Assembly (NCBI GenBank): GCA_003568945.1
Contig: BDIP01000261.1
Coordinates: 1 to 21,918, forward strand
DNA from: Kipferlia bialata
Lineage: Eukaryota > Fornicata
Direction of reading: 5' to 3'
Length of the DNA stretch: 21,918 nucleotides
Shown: piece by piece, positions 11,320 through 20,841 of the stretch
Layout: each line of letters opens with the position of its first letter
Position numbering within the stretch: the first letter of the stretch is position 1
Position numbers and translations under genes: made by a program
The notes under the pieces: model-generated
Database searches by the model: none
Seen by the model: only the letters and a program-made list of their open reading frames with translations
Told to the model about the DNA's origin: nothing

Positions 11320-14300
11320 ACTAATAGCCCAGGGATGCTGTCCCATCTATGTCTGCCTTCTGTGCCCTTGTGGCCATCTTTCTCTCTCTCTGTCTCCCCC
11401 TCATCCTCTCTAACACATAGCGATGCCGTTCCATCTATGTCTGCCTTCTGTGCCCTAGTGGCTGTGGGGTGTAGGAGGGGACTATTCAGTGCACAGGCAC
11501 CTGGGGGTATAACCACCCCATACCTTGTGGCAGTGCCAGAGGCTCTCTCCCATGATAGTATGACAGAGGGGCTGGGTGACAGAGAGGCGGTTGGCTCTGG
11601 GGAGGTTTGTTACAGAACACATTGTATGTCCAGGAGTATAGTAGAGGCGTAGTATGCTGACCCCAGGTTGTTAGGTCCGCAGTCTCCACCATGCACCTCC
11701 CCCCTGGCCCTGTCAAACTGTATCAGAAACAGATAGCCAGCCCAATCCCACTCCTGATACAGACACTGTGTGGGGCGGTGAGTGCTATATGTACACCGTT
11801 CATATTTTTACTCTGTGTCGTTATTGGTGGTACTACTAAATGACTTCAGAATCACTGGGACCTGTTCATGTAGCTATATTAGCATCTATCTAACCTCAGG
11901 GGCCACAAGGGCCAAGCCACCCTCTTCCCAAGTCTCTCTCTGCCCTCATGTGCAACTCTGTGCCTTACCTCCTTGCCACCCTCAGTGAGTACGGGATAGA
12001 CACAAGGTTAGTGTACAGTTAGTATACACAAGTATATTATATATATTATGTTAGTATACCTCCTTGCCACCCTCAGTGAGTACGGCATAGACACGAGGTT
12101 AGTGTATAGATAGTATATACTAGTATTTATTATTAATTATGTTAGTATGTATTTGTATACCTCCTTGCCACCCTCAGTGAGTCAGGTGGGGTGGCGATTC
12201 TAGTATTCTTCACTCCCTTAGCATTTTCTTGTTGCATAATGCAATACTTACAGTGCAATCATTTGAACCATCTTCTCACACTAGGACCTGTGGACCTAGA
12301 TACACACTCAACGTCAAGGTGACCGGTCTGAGTACCAATGCCACAGACCAAGACCTGCCTGGTTTGGAGGTTGGGTCGATAGTTGACAGTGTGGTCCTAG
12401 TGCCCAGGAGGCTAGTGTGCACCAACATTGACATAACATCCAGTGACTACACAGTCAGGCTCAACCCACCGTCAGTCCTGCCACCAGTGTACGTTTCAAA
12501 TACTCTGTTCGCTACTCGATAGTCCAGTTCATAGTCAATGACACCAGGGCGAAGTACCTCTCTGAGAGCCCCGACATGATGCACGGTGTCAAGCATATCT
12601 TTGAGCACCTGACCCCAGCCGTACAGGCCAGGATGTGCGGCACCAACGTGTACGTACACACATATATAGTGTTACGTAGTATAGTATATATGTATAGTAA
12701 TTATAGAGCGATCCAGTATAGACAAAGTATGGTATTAGGACGTTGGATGCATATAACTGACCAACCTGCACGTACACTACTTAGTAGCATTATCTAATTC
12801 TTCTATATATCTCACTATTCTTCAACATCTCCCCTGCTCTCACTAACCTCAGGTACGGAGAGTCCTACATGCTTGGCCCTGTGAGGCCCAGGGACTCCAC
12901 ATGCCAGGTAAGAGGGAGCGAAATATCGAGAGAGAGAGAGAGAGAGACAGGGAGGGAGAGACACATGTGCTTCCTAACCTGCCAGGCTGCTCAGAGGACT
13001 GCCTACACGATCCATGGGGTGGGACCAGTGGCAGTGAACCCAGTACAGAATGCCCTGCTCAAGAAGACAATCCGCTCGCCCTTCTCGGTTCCATTTCTAG
13101 ATGGGCACATATCAGGTGGGGAATGTATTGGTATATTCATTCAGGTGGGGTTGCCGCACTTTTCGATACCCGTTATTATCCTGTCCTGACGTACATATGT
13201 CTTATACCAGGCCCTAACGTGCCGCACTCGGGTAAGCATGTCTCCATAGAGGCTTGCTCTGTATGGTGTGCCATCCCTGACTCCTGTAGACCCAAGGGCT
13301 GGGTCAAGGAGAGTCAATCAGGCTCAAGCAGAGTCAACCCCCTGACCTGGCTCAGAAAGGGAGGGAGAGGTGGATCTCGACCCGAGACACTTGCCTTTGA
13401 GATTGGCATACCACCTTCGATCCCCAACAAGTACGATATTTCTACTCTTCGTATTTTCAGCTCTTCAGTAACTTGTTGATTCACATGACATCATTGATCT
13501 TCATATCATATTATCAGCATTTCAGATACTAGATGACTCAAATTTGCCTTTAGTATAGTTGACGCTGTATCGATACTTGCCATATTCTCTTCTCTCTGAC
13601 ATCCAGTATTGTATCCGACCCCAAGATACGTCCATCTGTAGAGGCCTCTCCCCTTGGTACAGACCTCGATGCCTTCACCCCCCTGCCCGGTGTGTTTGAT
13701 GGCTACACCAGACATGGGGTGAGGTCACATGACCAATCTCTAGTAGGGGAGCCCCTCTCTGATGCCTACTCTGTCTGTGTCAGACTTGGGGGCAAGGTGG
13801 TTGGGACAGTGACCTTGCCAGTGCCAGTGGACATGGCCTCCCACAAGTACGGTTCCCTTTCATACACTACCCTCAATCGTATCCTGTCATAGCCTACCAG
13901 CCATTCAACACTCCATGTATTGGGTGTGTGCCGATATATGCATATTCAGAGTACTATGAGTCAGTTGTCTCACCCGAAGGCTTCAGATATCCCGCAAGCG
14001 TCGCTTCGTCCGAGTTCGTCTCTCTTCGGCTCCCTACACGCTACCGGCACCCTCTGCTGGTGCCTTCGTGTCAGTGTCCCCCAACCACACAATGGAGAGC
14101 ATTGAGCCTGGTGACAAGGACGCGGTACGTGACAAGCAATAATACGTTCTCTCTTCATTACTGCAGACTTATGTTTAGGTGCTGCTGTGGGGTGCCATTA
14201 CCCTGAGGGCTAATCCTGTGAGAGTGGGCATGCTGACCCAGAGCAAGGTACAGACCCATTCATATTTCCCGTCATGGCAGTCTAGTGTCTCTTCTTCCCT

Positions 14301-15529
14301 TGTGTCTGCATGTTTGCGAGGGAAACTATTGAAGAAGTTGTAGTCCTCTCACTCATATATGGGCAGCCCTGTCTATCTCTCCCTCTATGTCTATCTAACA
14401 CTTCAGGCCAGGCTCTCTCAGTGTCTGGGAATGGCCAATAACACATCAGCCATGAGGACTCTTGGAGAGGTGTGATCCGCTAATTACTCTGATTATCTAC
14501 ACTCTTGACTCCGTTACCACTCTGTCTTTATATCTCACGGTGTCAGTCTTACATCGCTAGCCATGCTCACCCCAGCTCACTGAGACCATGCAGGCTCTGT
14601 TTGTAGGTCATGTCAGGGACAACATCAGGCTATTCCAGCTCCAAGTCATTAGGGGGAACATGGGAGGTGAGCATTGCATCTAGTTCTCTCACATTAGATG
14701 GTGAATATTGTATACTCAATACTGCGTTTTGAAACCGATTATTGGGAACTGTCTGGTGTTGTCTGACGAATAGCTATGTTCGGGGCCGTCTGTGTTCACG
14801 GTCTGTACCGCACAGCCTCCTCCTGTGTATTGGATGTGTCAGTGGTGTTCAACGCCGCCATGCCCAGAGATGTACAGAGAGGTACCTCCAAGGCATTCTC
14901 ACACCTAATGGGACCCGCGGGGAGGAACATGTACGTAGGCTGTGGTGTGCATGGGACTACTTGCAATACTACATGTATTGAGAGTCGTATGTATTATATG
15001 TTGTATCCGATGCCAGGCAGGTTAGGTGTACCCCCGAGGAGGTTGTACTGTTAGGCAGGGTGCTGACATACATGGAGAGATACACCCTGGACGCAGAGGT
15101 GCACCCAGATATAAGGCGTGTAGTGCCCAAGGTATTGCATAATACTATTTGTTATTAGCTCTGTTTGTGTATAGTGGAAAAATTGTATATACTAATATAC
15201 TTGTATATATATGTGTGTGTGTAACCTGGGAGGTGCCAGTGGTAGGTAGAGAGTGATATCAGATTATATATATATCTATATATCGTGGTGCCGTAGGTAG
15301 AGGGAGGATGGTAGTCTATATATAGTTGTGGGTGGGTGGTGTTAGGATGGCCATGTACTAATTGCAGGCCGGTCTGAAGTATGTGGTGCGTCTGGGTATC
15401 CAGCCTACCCACTGCTCTATGGTGATGACAGACGCCAAGAGTGACAGGAGGGGGGAGAAGGAGAGCTTCCTAGCCTCAATGGCACACTCCCCGATGGACT
15501 GGATGGAGAAGGGAGCCGTCAATTACTAA
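4843..15529 (+). CDS. DUF4470-domain protein (DNAAF3/MYND-associated superfamily), ~36 exon pieces, ~1,362 aa
   Basis: Exons: 4843-5100, 5266-5321, 5873-5936, 6420-6580, 6806-7004, 7198-7253, 7788-7869, 8165-8229, 8271-8325, 8352-8362, 8478-8570, 8936-9010, 9126-9171, 9303-9402, 9867-10107, 10237-10287, 10510-10639, 10735-10755, 10820-10849, 11016-11116, 11421-11604, 11667-11777, 11900-12006, 12285-12492, 12528-12649, 12853-12907, 12986-13115, 13211-13430, 13607-13846, 13965-14124, 14179-14247, 14407-14469, 14576-14666, 14774-14930, 15017-15131, 15368-15529 (TAA). They sum to 4,089 nt in one frame. From memory of the family, these segments match in order: HYPFGNTPS (~66-74); the glycine loop [12 protein letters not shown] (~94-105); [17 protein letters not shown] (~118-134); [14 protein letters not shown] (~427-440); [17 protein letters not shown] (~481-497); VVLVPRR (~802-808); and [13 protein letters not shown] near 1196. 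The loop suggests a Rossmann or methyltransferase-like fold (inference). The fungal C-terminal MYND finger is absent. The start is uncertain (ATG 4843, 4855 or 4988). Junctions between 8229 and 8478, and a few acceptors (9126, 13965, 15017), were chosen to keep phase. Confidence 0.82.
5071..5191 (+). repeat. Exon-tail copy after exon 1 of the DUF4470 gene
   Basis: ATGCCCCTGGTGCCGGTGG with a following G-rich run occurs at 5071-5100, up to the donor at 5101, and again at 5161-5191 inside the intron (spacing 90). The second copy differs by a few bases and lacks the GTATGT donor. Confidence 0.85.
5630..5936 (+). repeat. Two exon-head copies upstream of the exon at 5873
   Basis: The acceptor plus exon start AG/GTATGACACCCTGCTGCA is found at 5636, 5734 and 5873 (spacings 98 and 139). 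The first two share a different continuation, ATATGAAGACTTCATAT, that is absent from the coding copy. The first has one change in the exon part (AAACCC for ACACCC). Confidence 0.88.
5909..6150 (+). repeat. Exon-tail copies downstream of the exon ending 5936
   Basis: CTTCACACTCAATGACATGC and the rest of the exon tail with its GTA donor (5909-5939) recur perfectly at 6026-6056 (spacing 117). A decayed fragment, CTCCACCCTTAATGATAT, is seen near 6133. TA tracts separate the copies. Confidence 0.9.
6341..6450 (+). repeat. Exon-head copy upstream of the exon at 6420
   Basis: CCCAG/GTCCTGTTACGCGCCTTGATCCTG at 6343-6370 is a diverged copy of the coding start at 6420 (CACAG/GTCCTGTGTCGTGCCCTGATCC...). 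Spacing is 73 bp. CT tracts fill the gap. Both copies could encode VL.RALIL.HS. Confidence 0.88.
7085..7225 (+). repeat. Exon-head copy upstream of the exon at 7198
   Basis: CAG/ACCTGTGCCCGATCCAAACT at 7088-7110 copies the exon start CAG/ACATGTGCCCGATCCAGACT at 7198 (spacing 107). Confidence 0.87.
7225..7645 (+). repeat. Exon-tail array, 4-5 copies
   Basis: CACATCAGACAGTTCAGGGC followed by ATCGGACAGGTATGTT ends the exon at 7253. Copies in the following 534-bp intron lie at about 7355-7390, 7518-7552 and 7604-7640, with a broken copy between 7391 and 7440. Copies read GGACAAGTATGTT or GGACAAGTACGT, so a GT is kept. The intron parts repeat too (ATCATATACTAAACCATG, ATCATGTACTAAACCATG). No copy is needed to keep frame with the exon at 7788. 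Confidence 0.92.
7940..8190 (+). repeat. Exon-head copies upstream of the exon at 8165
   Basis: CAG/GTTGCTAAGAAGTCAGTGTG (start 7944), CAG/GCCGCCGAGAAGTCTGTGTG (8064) and the coding copy CAG/GCTGCCGAGAAGTCTGTATG (8165) are spaced 120 and 101 bp. All three keep the acceptor. TA runs separate them. Confidence 0.9.
8220..8280 (+). repeat. Short direct repeat at an exon-exon border
   Basis: TCTTCAGCAAGTGGGTG occurs at 8220-8236 and 8264-8280. The intron between them (best phase fit 8230-8270, 41 nt) is bounded by the two copies, so the exact splice points are ambiguous by several bases. Confidence 0.8.
8346..8530 (+). repeat. Duplicated exon segment ([15 protein letters not shown])
   Basis: About 52 bp, beginning AGGCACCTTGACTACAT, occurs at 8360-8411 and again at 8476-8526 (spacing 115), separated by CT and TA tracts. 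Only the second copy runs on into the rest of the exon (8478-8570). The first copy has the acceptor and the first codons (CTTATGAATAG) but no GT donor in a usable phase. Confidence 0.88.
8515..8862 (+). repeat. Exon-tail copies after the exon ending 8570
   Basis: GTGGCCAACCCAACAGTGTACAGGGCATGTGACTTCAG plus a GTA donor occurs with little change at 8533, 8666 and 8822 (spacings 133 and 156). The second ends TTTAG/GTATAG; the third ends TTCAG/GTATCT. All three donors look usable, and all would give the same C-terminal exon sequence. Confidence 0.92.
9376..9728 (+). repeat. Exon-tail copies after the exon ending 9402
   Basis: The tail CTGGGGATTGTCTGCAACTG with TTGCTAGGTGGGTGTCAAT recurs at about 9522-9556, 9567-9606 and 9682-9728 (GTCTGCA at 9385, 9526, 9586 and 9706; spacings 141, 60 and 120). 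The last two include more exon (GACACTCCTAGCTGGGGACT) than the first. Confidence 0.9.
9942..9977 (+). repeat. Coding 9-bp minisatellite (SRA/RAS repeat)
   Basis: Four perfect CGTCTAGAG units sit inside the DUF4470 exon, preceded by a diverged unit (ATCTAGACC). They encode [11 protein letters not shown], a polar insert between the two conserved DUF4470 segments, probably a disordered loop whose length may vary between strains. Confidence 0.95.
10201..10228. repeat. (CT)n tract before an acceptor
   Basis: About 14 CT units end just before TTACCCTAG. Similar tracts precede acceptors throughout and probably serve as polypyrimidine tracts: 5815-5862, 6316-6330, 9110-9121, 10648-10668 and 11288-11313. 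Confidence 0.85.
10822..10938 (+). repeat. Copy of the 30-nt exon 10820-10849
   Basis: TGGGGCAGGGGTCACCTGAGTGGGCAG/GTG is followed 73 bp later (10899-10932) by TGGCAGGGGTCGCCTGAGTGGGCTGGACAG. The coding exon reads [10 protein letters not shown]. The second copy keeps the frame of GRGRLSG but is not needed for phase. Confidence 0.8.
11088..11206 (+). repeat. Exon-tail copy after the exon ending 11116
   Basis: CATCCCACTGGGAAGGGCGTGGTAGGGT (11091-11118) recurs as CATCCCACTGGGAAGGGAGTAGTAGGGT (11172-11199), spacing 81, with a TA-rich gap. Confidence 0.88.
11266..11470 (+). repeat. Exon-head copies upstream of the exon at 11421
   Basis: GATGCCGTTCCATCTATGTC with TGCCTTCTGTGCCCTAGTGG (coding) is matched at 11332-11375 (CAG/GGATGCTGTCCCATCTATG..., kept through CTTGTGGCC) and, in short form, at 11270-11287 (CTATGTCTGCC). 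CTATG starts are 11276, 11347 and 11435. Confidence 0.88.
11967..12190 (+). repeat. Near-identical exon-tail copies, 3 units
   Basis: ACCTCCTTGCCACCCTCAGTGAGTACGG and the following ATAGACACAAGGTTAGTGTA occur at 11967, 12058 and 12159 (spacings 91 and 101). Copies 1 and 2 differ at only a few positions over more than 50 bp, including intron sequence (TTAGTATAC). Copy 3 stops matching after GTGAGT. These look the youngest in the window. Confidence 0.93.
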
Positions 15530-16003
15530 TCCATTAGTCCATAGTCTGATTGACTGTACTAAGTAGTAGTACTAGTTGGTCACGGGAGAGTACCCTTTCA
15601 CGATACTCTGTCGCCTATTGCAGTCACAAGGCGTCAATATCTCAACCGATACTGACACTAAAACTGGTTGGAGTGTGCAAGAGAAACGATTATGGGAGAA
15701 GGAGAGATTTTCAGTCAATAGACTACAGGTGTACGAGTGACATAGTGTCTGCCTATATGTCTATTACTCTTCTTCCCCGATCCCCCTTTCCGTGTAACAC
15801 GTTCACTTTGTTCATGACATTACTCTCCAGCTTGGATCACTCAATGATCATCACTGGGCTCTACTGTTGCGACATTGCGGATCTGGAGGTGAATATAGCT
15901 ATTGATTGATACTATACCGGTGATTATTACCAGTATAGATACTACACCGGCTGCATATCTATTAGGGGACGAATGACTAATAACATACGGAGTGAATGCA
16001 TTC
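15530..16003. other. Convergent intergenic region
   Basis: Lies between the stop of the DUF4470 gene and the 3' end of cysteine synthase. I see no gene. A small imperfect repeat, ACTATACCGG / ACTACACCGG, lies near 15910-15952. Any polyadenylation signal is not recognisable. Confidence 0.5.
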
Positions 16004-19000
16004 CTATACTCCTCCACGCAACACCGTTAGCTCCGATGCCTTGTCCATGATACTGCTGTTCATGTATACATTTGTAGGTTCTAACATACGTCTAGGTGCA
16101 TTGTTGTTGTCTGTATAACTTTGAGCTCTGCTGCCCTGTCCATAGTACTGTATACAGTAACGTATATACATATTCATATGTACGTGACCTACACTTGCTG
16201 TATGTAACACTCTGTGTTACTGTATACTGTACCTTGAGCTCTGCTGCCTTGTCCATGATATCCTTGAACAGAGGGGTGGACAGGTACCTGGGAGTAAGGA
16301 TGTATATATACTATGTAATACATAGGGAGAGAGAAGAAGCGGTGGAGAGGAACCTAACAGTAAGGGGGAAGCGATGGTATAGAGAGAGAACATGAGGGAC
16401 TATAGGCGATGGAGTCATTGAACAGAGGGGTGGACAGGTACCTGGGAGCGAAACTGTAGTTGATGACGTTCTATAACAGAGGAGTGGACAGGTAGAGATA
16501 AATGAATGTGGAATAAATATATATAGAATTAGTATATATGGAATATATATATATGGAATATAAATATGGAATATACTAAGACTAAGATTGAAGGATATAG
16601 AATCAACCGTACCTCTCCCCCGTGTCACACACCACAGTCACCACTGCCTTGCCATGGGCCCTGGGGGTCAGAGTCTCTCTCTCTCTGAACGCCAAATGTC
16701 AAAAGGTCACTCTGTATATCCAAATACCTAAAGTCTGGTCTCTTGGCTTTCTCTCTCTCTCTTAACCTTGCATACCTCACTGTATGCATAGTATATATAG
16801 AAATATACCACTCTATGCCTGAAGTCCGGTCTCTTTGCTACTTGTATGGCAGCCCACACATTGGCCCCAGCAGACATCCCACAGAAGACACCCTCCTCCT
16901 TGGCCAGCCTGGGGTTAGTGTATACTATATACACTGTATATACAGCTATACAATTACAACATATGAACATGTTAGTACGTGACAACATCTGGAAACCACC
17001 TCCTACTTAGCTAGCCTGAGGAGGGTGAGGATGGTATTATTTGGCATCTATAGTGTATAGTATACACCCATGCTCTCTCAAGATTCGTTTTCAATAGGGC
17101 ACAATATACCTGCTAGCCGTCTCCAATGCATCCTCGTACGTGACTGTCATGACCTCATCATACACAGACACATCTAGGACACCAGGCACAAACCCTGCAC
17201 CAATACCCTGGATGGAGGGACCGCCTGGGGCATAAGGGGATAAACTTACGCGGTTGAGAGTATATGTGGTACACTACGCGTGTACTCCGTGTACCTGGCC
17301 CCTTGTTCCCTGTCGAGAGAACTGGAGTGGACAGTGGCTCTACTGCAACCACTCGCACCTTAGGGTTAGATATGGAGGCAGAAGAGACTACGTGATTACC
17401 GTATGTACTGTATTTGACCCATACGGAATCACTATATAGAGATACAGTTTGGCGCCCCGTCCATCGAGGACAAACTCAGAAGGTGTCATAAATGCAACTG
17501 TGCAGTCCATCATCCTCACCTCTCTGTCCATGCCTAGGTCTCTCAGGTGCTGCCCCACTCCTGTGATAGTGCCGCCAGTGCCTACTCCCTAGGGGGTTAG
17601 AGGGAGTACGCAGAGTACGGATTCTATACATAGTGTATATATAGGGATATCACTAGTCAATAGCATTCTGTATAGGAGAAGAGTAATGAATAATGGTGCC
17701 GCCAGTGCCTACTCCCTAGGGGGTTAGAGGGAGGGTCCTAAGGACACTGTCCCTCTATATATGCTCAATTCTATTAGACAGACACATTGTTTAGTGTCTT
17801 GTGAACACCGGTACATACCGTATACTCATATATACTACAATACGTTCTACTACTACATACCGCCACAAATGCCCCCAGCTTGAGCCCACTCCTAGCCAGA
17901 GTACTAGTGATCTCAGGGCCTAGTATGAGTATGAAGAAGAGCTATGCTACTGTACGTGTCACTCCATACAGTCGTGTCTCTATAATATGTCATCGCGCCT
18001 CCAGTATGTATAAAAGAATATTTGTGTGTGGTCTGAACATCAAATAGCCAACAAGAGAAATTAGGACTTGGATGAGAGGTGTACATTTACTATGGATGGA
18101 ATACCTGTGTGCTCTCTGTGTGCCACAAATACATACAGCAATCCCAATACAGAAATCAATATGCTGTATGCTAATCGTATCATGTATAATTGGTAATAGC
18201 ATTTGCTATACAATATATAGAATATATAGTATATATTGTGTACACATGTATAGAATATACCTGTGTGCTGTCTGTGTGCCACGGGGTTAGCCTTGTTGAT
18301 GAACTGGGGGTTAGAGAATAGGGTGAGATAGACATCATGAACAACCGTGTAGAATCTCTACTGCTGTTAGTCCCGTCTGGTAGTATAATGTGGAGACCGT
18401 GTCGGTATCACTGCATAGACAATATCAATGGTCATATATTGAGAGAACACACCTGGTTAATCATGAGGCATCTGGAATAGTCCTCCACTAACATACACAC
18501 ATATATATATACATATAGTAATGTAAGTACATAGTGATAGTAGTGCGTGGTTGATCATGAGGCATCTGGGGTAGTCATCCAGTAACAGTGGTATATAATC
18601 ATCTGCTACTATTCTTTGGGAGTAGCGGTGCATACTATTTGATAGCATATATAATTGTGTATATAGTAGTGTATATTATAGTAGTATATGCATGGTACCT
18701 GGTTGATCATGAGGCATCTGGGGTTGGCGTCACAGATGGCATTGACCAAGGATAGACAGCCAGACATGCCAAGGTCCTAGTGGTTATGAAGTAGATAGAT
18801 AGTGATATAGACAATGAGAGAGAGAGATAGAGAGAGATGGCATTGACCAGAGAGAGACAGCCTGACATGCCTAGGTCCTAGGCGGGTGAGACATAGTTGA
18901 ATAGCACGTAGTCAATAAGCATCTATGTACAATATATGTTAGTATACATACTACTATATACTACTATATGATGTCATACCGCAAATGAGAGTACCACCTC

Positions 19001-20314
19001 TATACCGAGTGAGGGCACGTCTCTCTCTCCTATAATTATGGTAGTATATATGAACTCACACTTACCGCTGGAGATAGTACCACCTCTGCCCCCAGTATCA
19101 TCATGAGGGCACGTCTCTCCACACTCATGCTGGCAGGCATCACAGCCACAAACTAGTGGTTAGAAATGGACTACTCTACTACAATATACAACCGTAGCAA
19201 GGTCTATTTTTAACACCAATACTCTATACGTAGTCTCTTAGCAACACACATTGAATGTGTGACACATTCATAGTCATTTATATATCAATCAATCAATCAA
19301 GGGGAGTCATGAAGGGGATAGTGTCTCAACTTGTAGTCCCTTGCGGCACAGACCAAATACACACACACATATATATATATGTGTAGAAAGATATATAGAA
19401 AGACATTAGATACATTGAATAGAGTATGAGTCCCCACCTTGTAGTCCCTGGCGGCACAGACCATGGCGAGGGCAATGCCTGGAGTTATTAATGGAAGGAT
19501 GTATAGGTATGTATGGATGTAGAGGTACGATAGAGAGAGAGAGAGCCTGGCGTGAGGCATATACTTCAGTAGTCACCATCTACAAATACTATTGAATATA
19601 TCGTACATACTCATTGCACGCAGACCATGGCCAGCGCAATGCGTGGGGTCACTAAGAGCTTGTATATGTATGTATTGTATGTAGTATATTCAATGTGTGT
19701 ACTACATACTATGGAGTGTAGATCCAGGCAGTAAGGCGGACTGTATACAATATACACAATACCATATTCTATACATTTACCATATTCTATACATTTACAG
19801 TACCTGTGTTTCCAGATGTGGCCTCTATGAAGACAGTCTCCCCAGGGATGGCCAGCCCACGGTGCTCCTGGGGTAAGGATATATATATATATATATATAC
19901 ATTATATATTGAGAGAGAGAGAGAGAGAGAGACAGTCTCCCCAGGGATGGCCAGATCTCGATGCTCCCGGAGTGCATTGGTTGACATACATACATGTATG
20001 TATATATATATGTATGGAAAGAGAGATACTTGGGGTGACAGGACCACGATGCTCCTGGTGTGAGAGGCATGTTCATATACATATATAGAGAGAGAGACAC
20101 AGAAAACCTGGAGTGACCAGAGCCTACTGTCTCTGTGGATATTATGAATGTGTGTGTGAAAGTATGCATCTAATAGATACTATCTATCCAGTTGTATAAG
20201 TATACACTATTCATACCATGTCGTCGATCATCGACAGTGCTATCCTGTCCTTGACACTGGAGCAGGGGTTCATGCACTCCATCTTGCCTGGGAGGATAAG
20301 AGGGTGTAGAGGAG

Positions 20315-20366
<52 letters not shown>

Positions 20367-20807
20367 GTATTTATGCACTCAACCTTGCCTAGAAGGAAGA
20401 GAGCTAGTACATACCCTTTTCAATATGTATAGGTATATACATATATGAGTATTCGGAGACATGAGATTCAGGGTCCATACACTCCAGCGTCGGAGGATAA
20501 TAAGGGATATAGAAGAGAAAGAGAGAATATCGGGTTCACGCACTCCATCTTGCCGAGAGAGGAAAGGATATAGAGGGAGAGAGAGACATAGGGAGATTGA
20601 CTGGGACGAAGAGGGAGAGGGAGCGAGTAGCACTCACCATAGACTGGCAGACCCCCACTCACTCTGGACAGATGGACCTAGGTATGAGAAAGAGAGAGAG
20701 AGAGAGAGGGAGAGGAGGAGAGAGAGAGAGAGAGAGAGAAGAGAGGAGAGATACCCCCACTCAGTAGTGTGAAACTGCTAGATGGACCTAGGGATAAGAG
20801 AGGGAGA

Positions 20808-20841
<34 letters not shown>

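Noticed and set aside
5101-12284. Introner-type transposable introns
   Set aside because: Different introns share only simple tracts, with no common body, terminal inverted repeats or target-site duplications. Repeated sequence is always local to its own exon.
12901-13479. 192-codon open frame as a separate gene
   Set aside because: Its start lies in a GA tract, and most of it is the wrong frame of the exon 12986-13115. Only the part from 13211 on coincides with a real exon.
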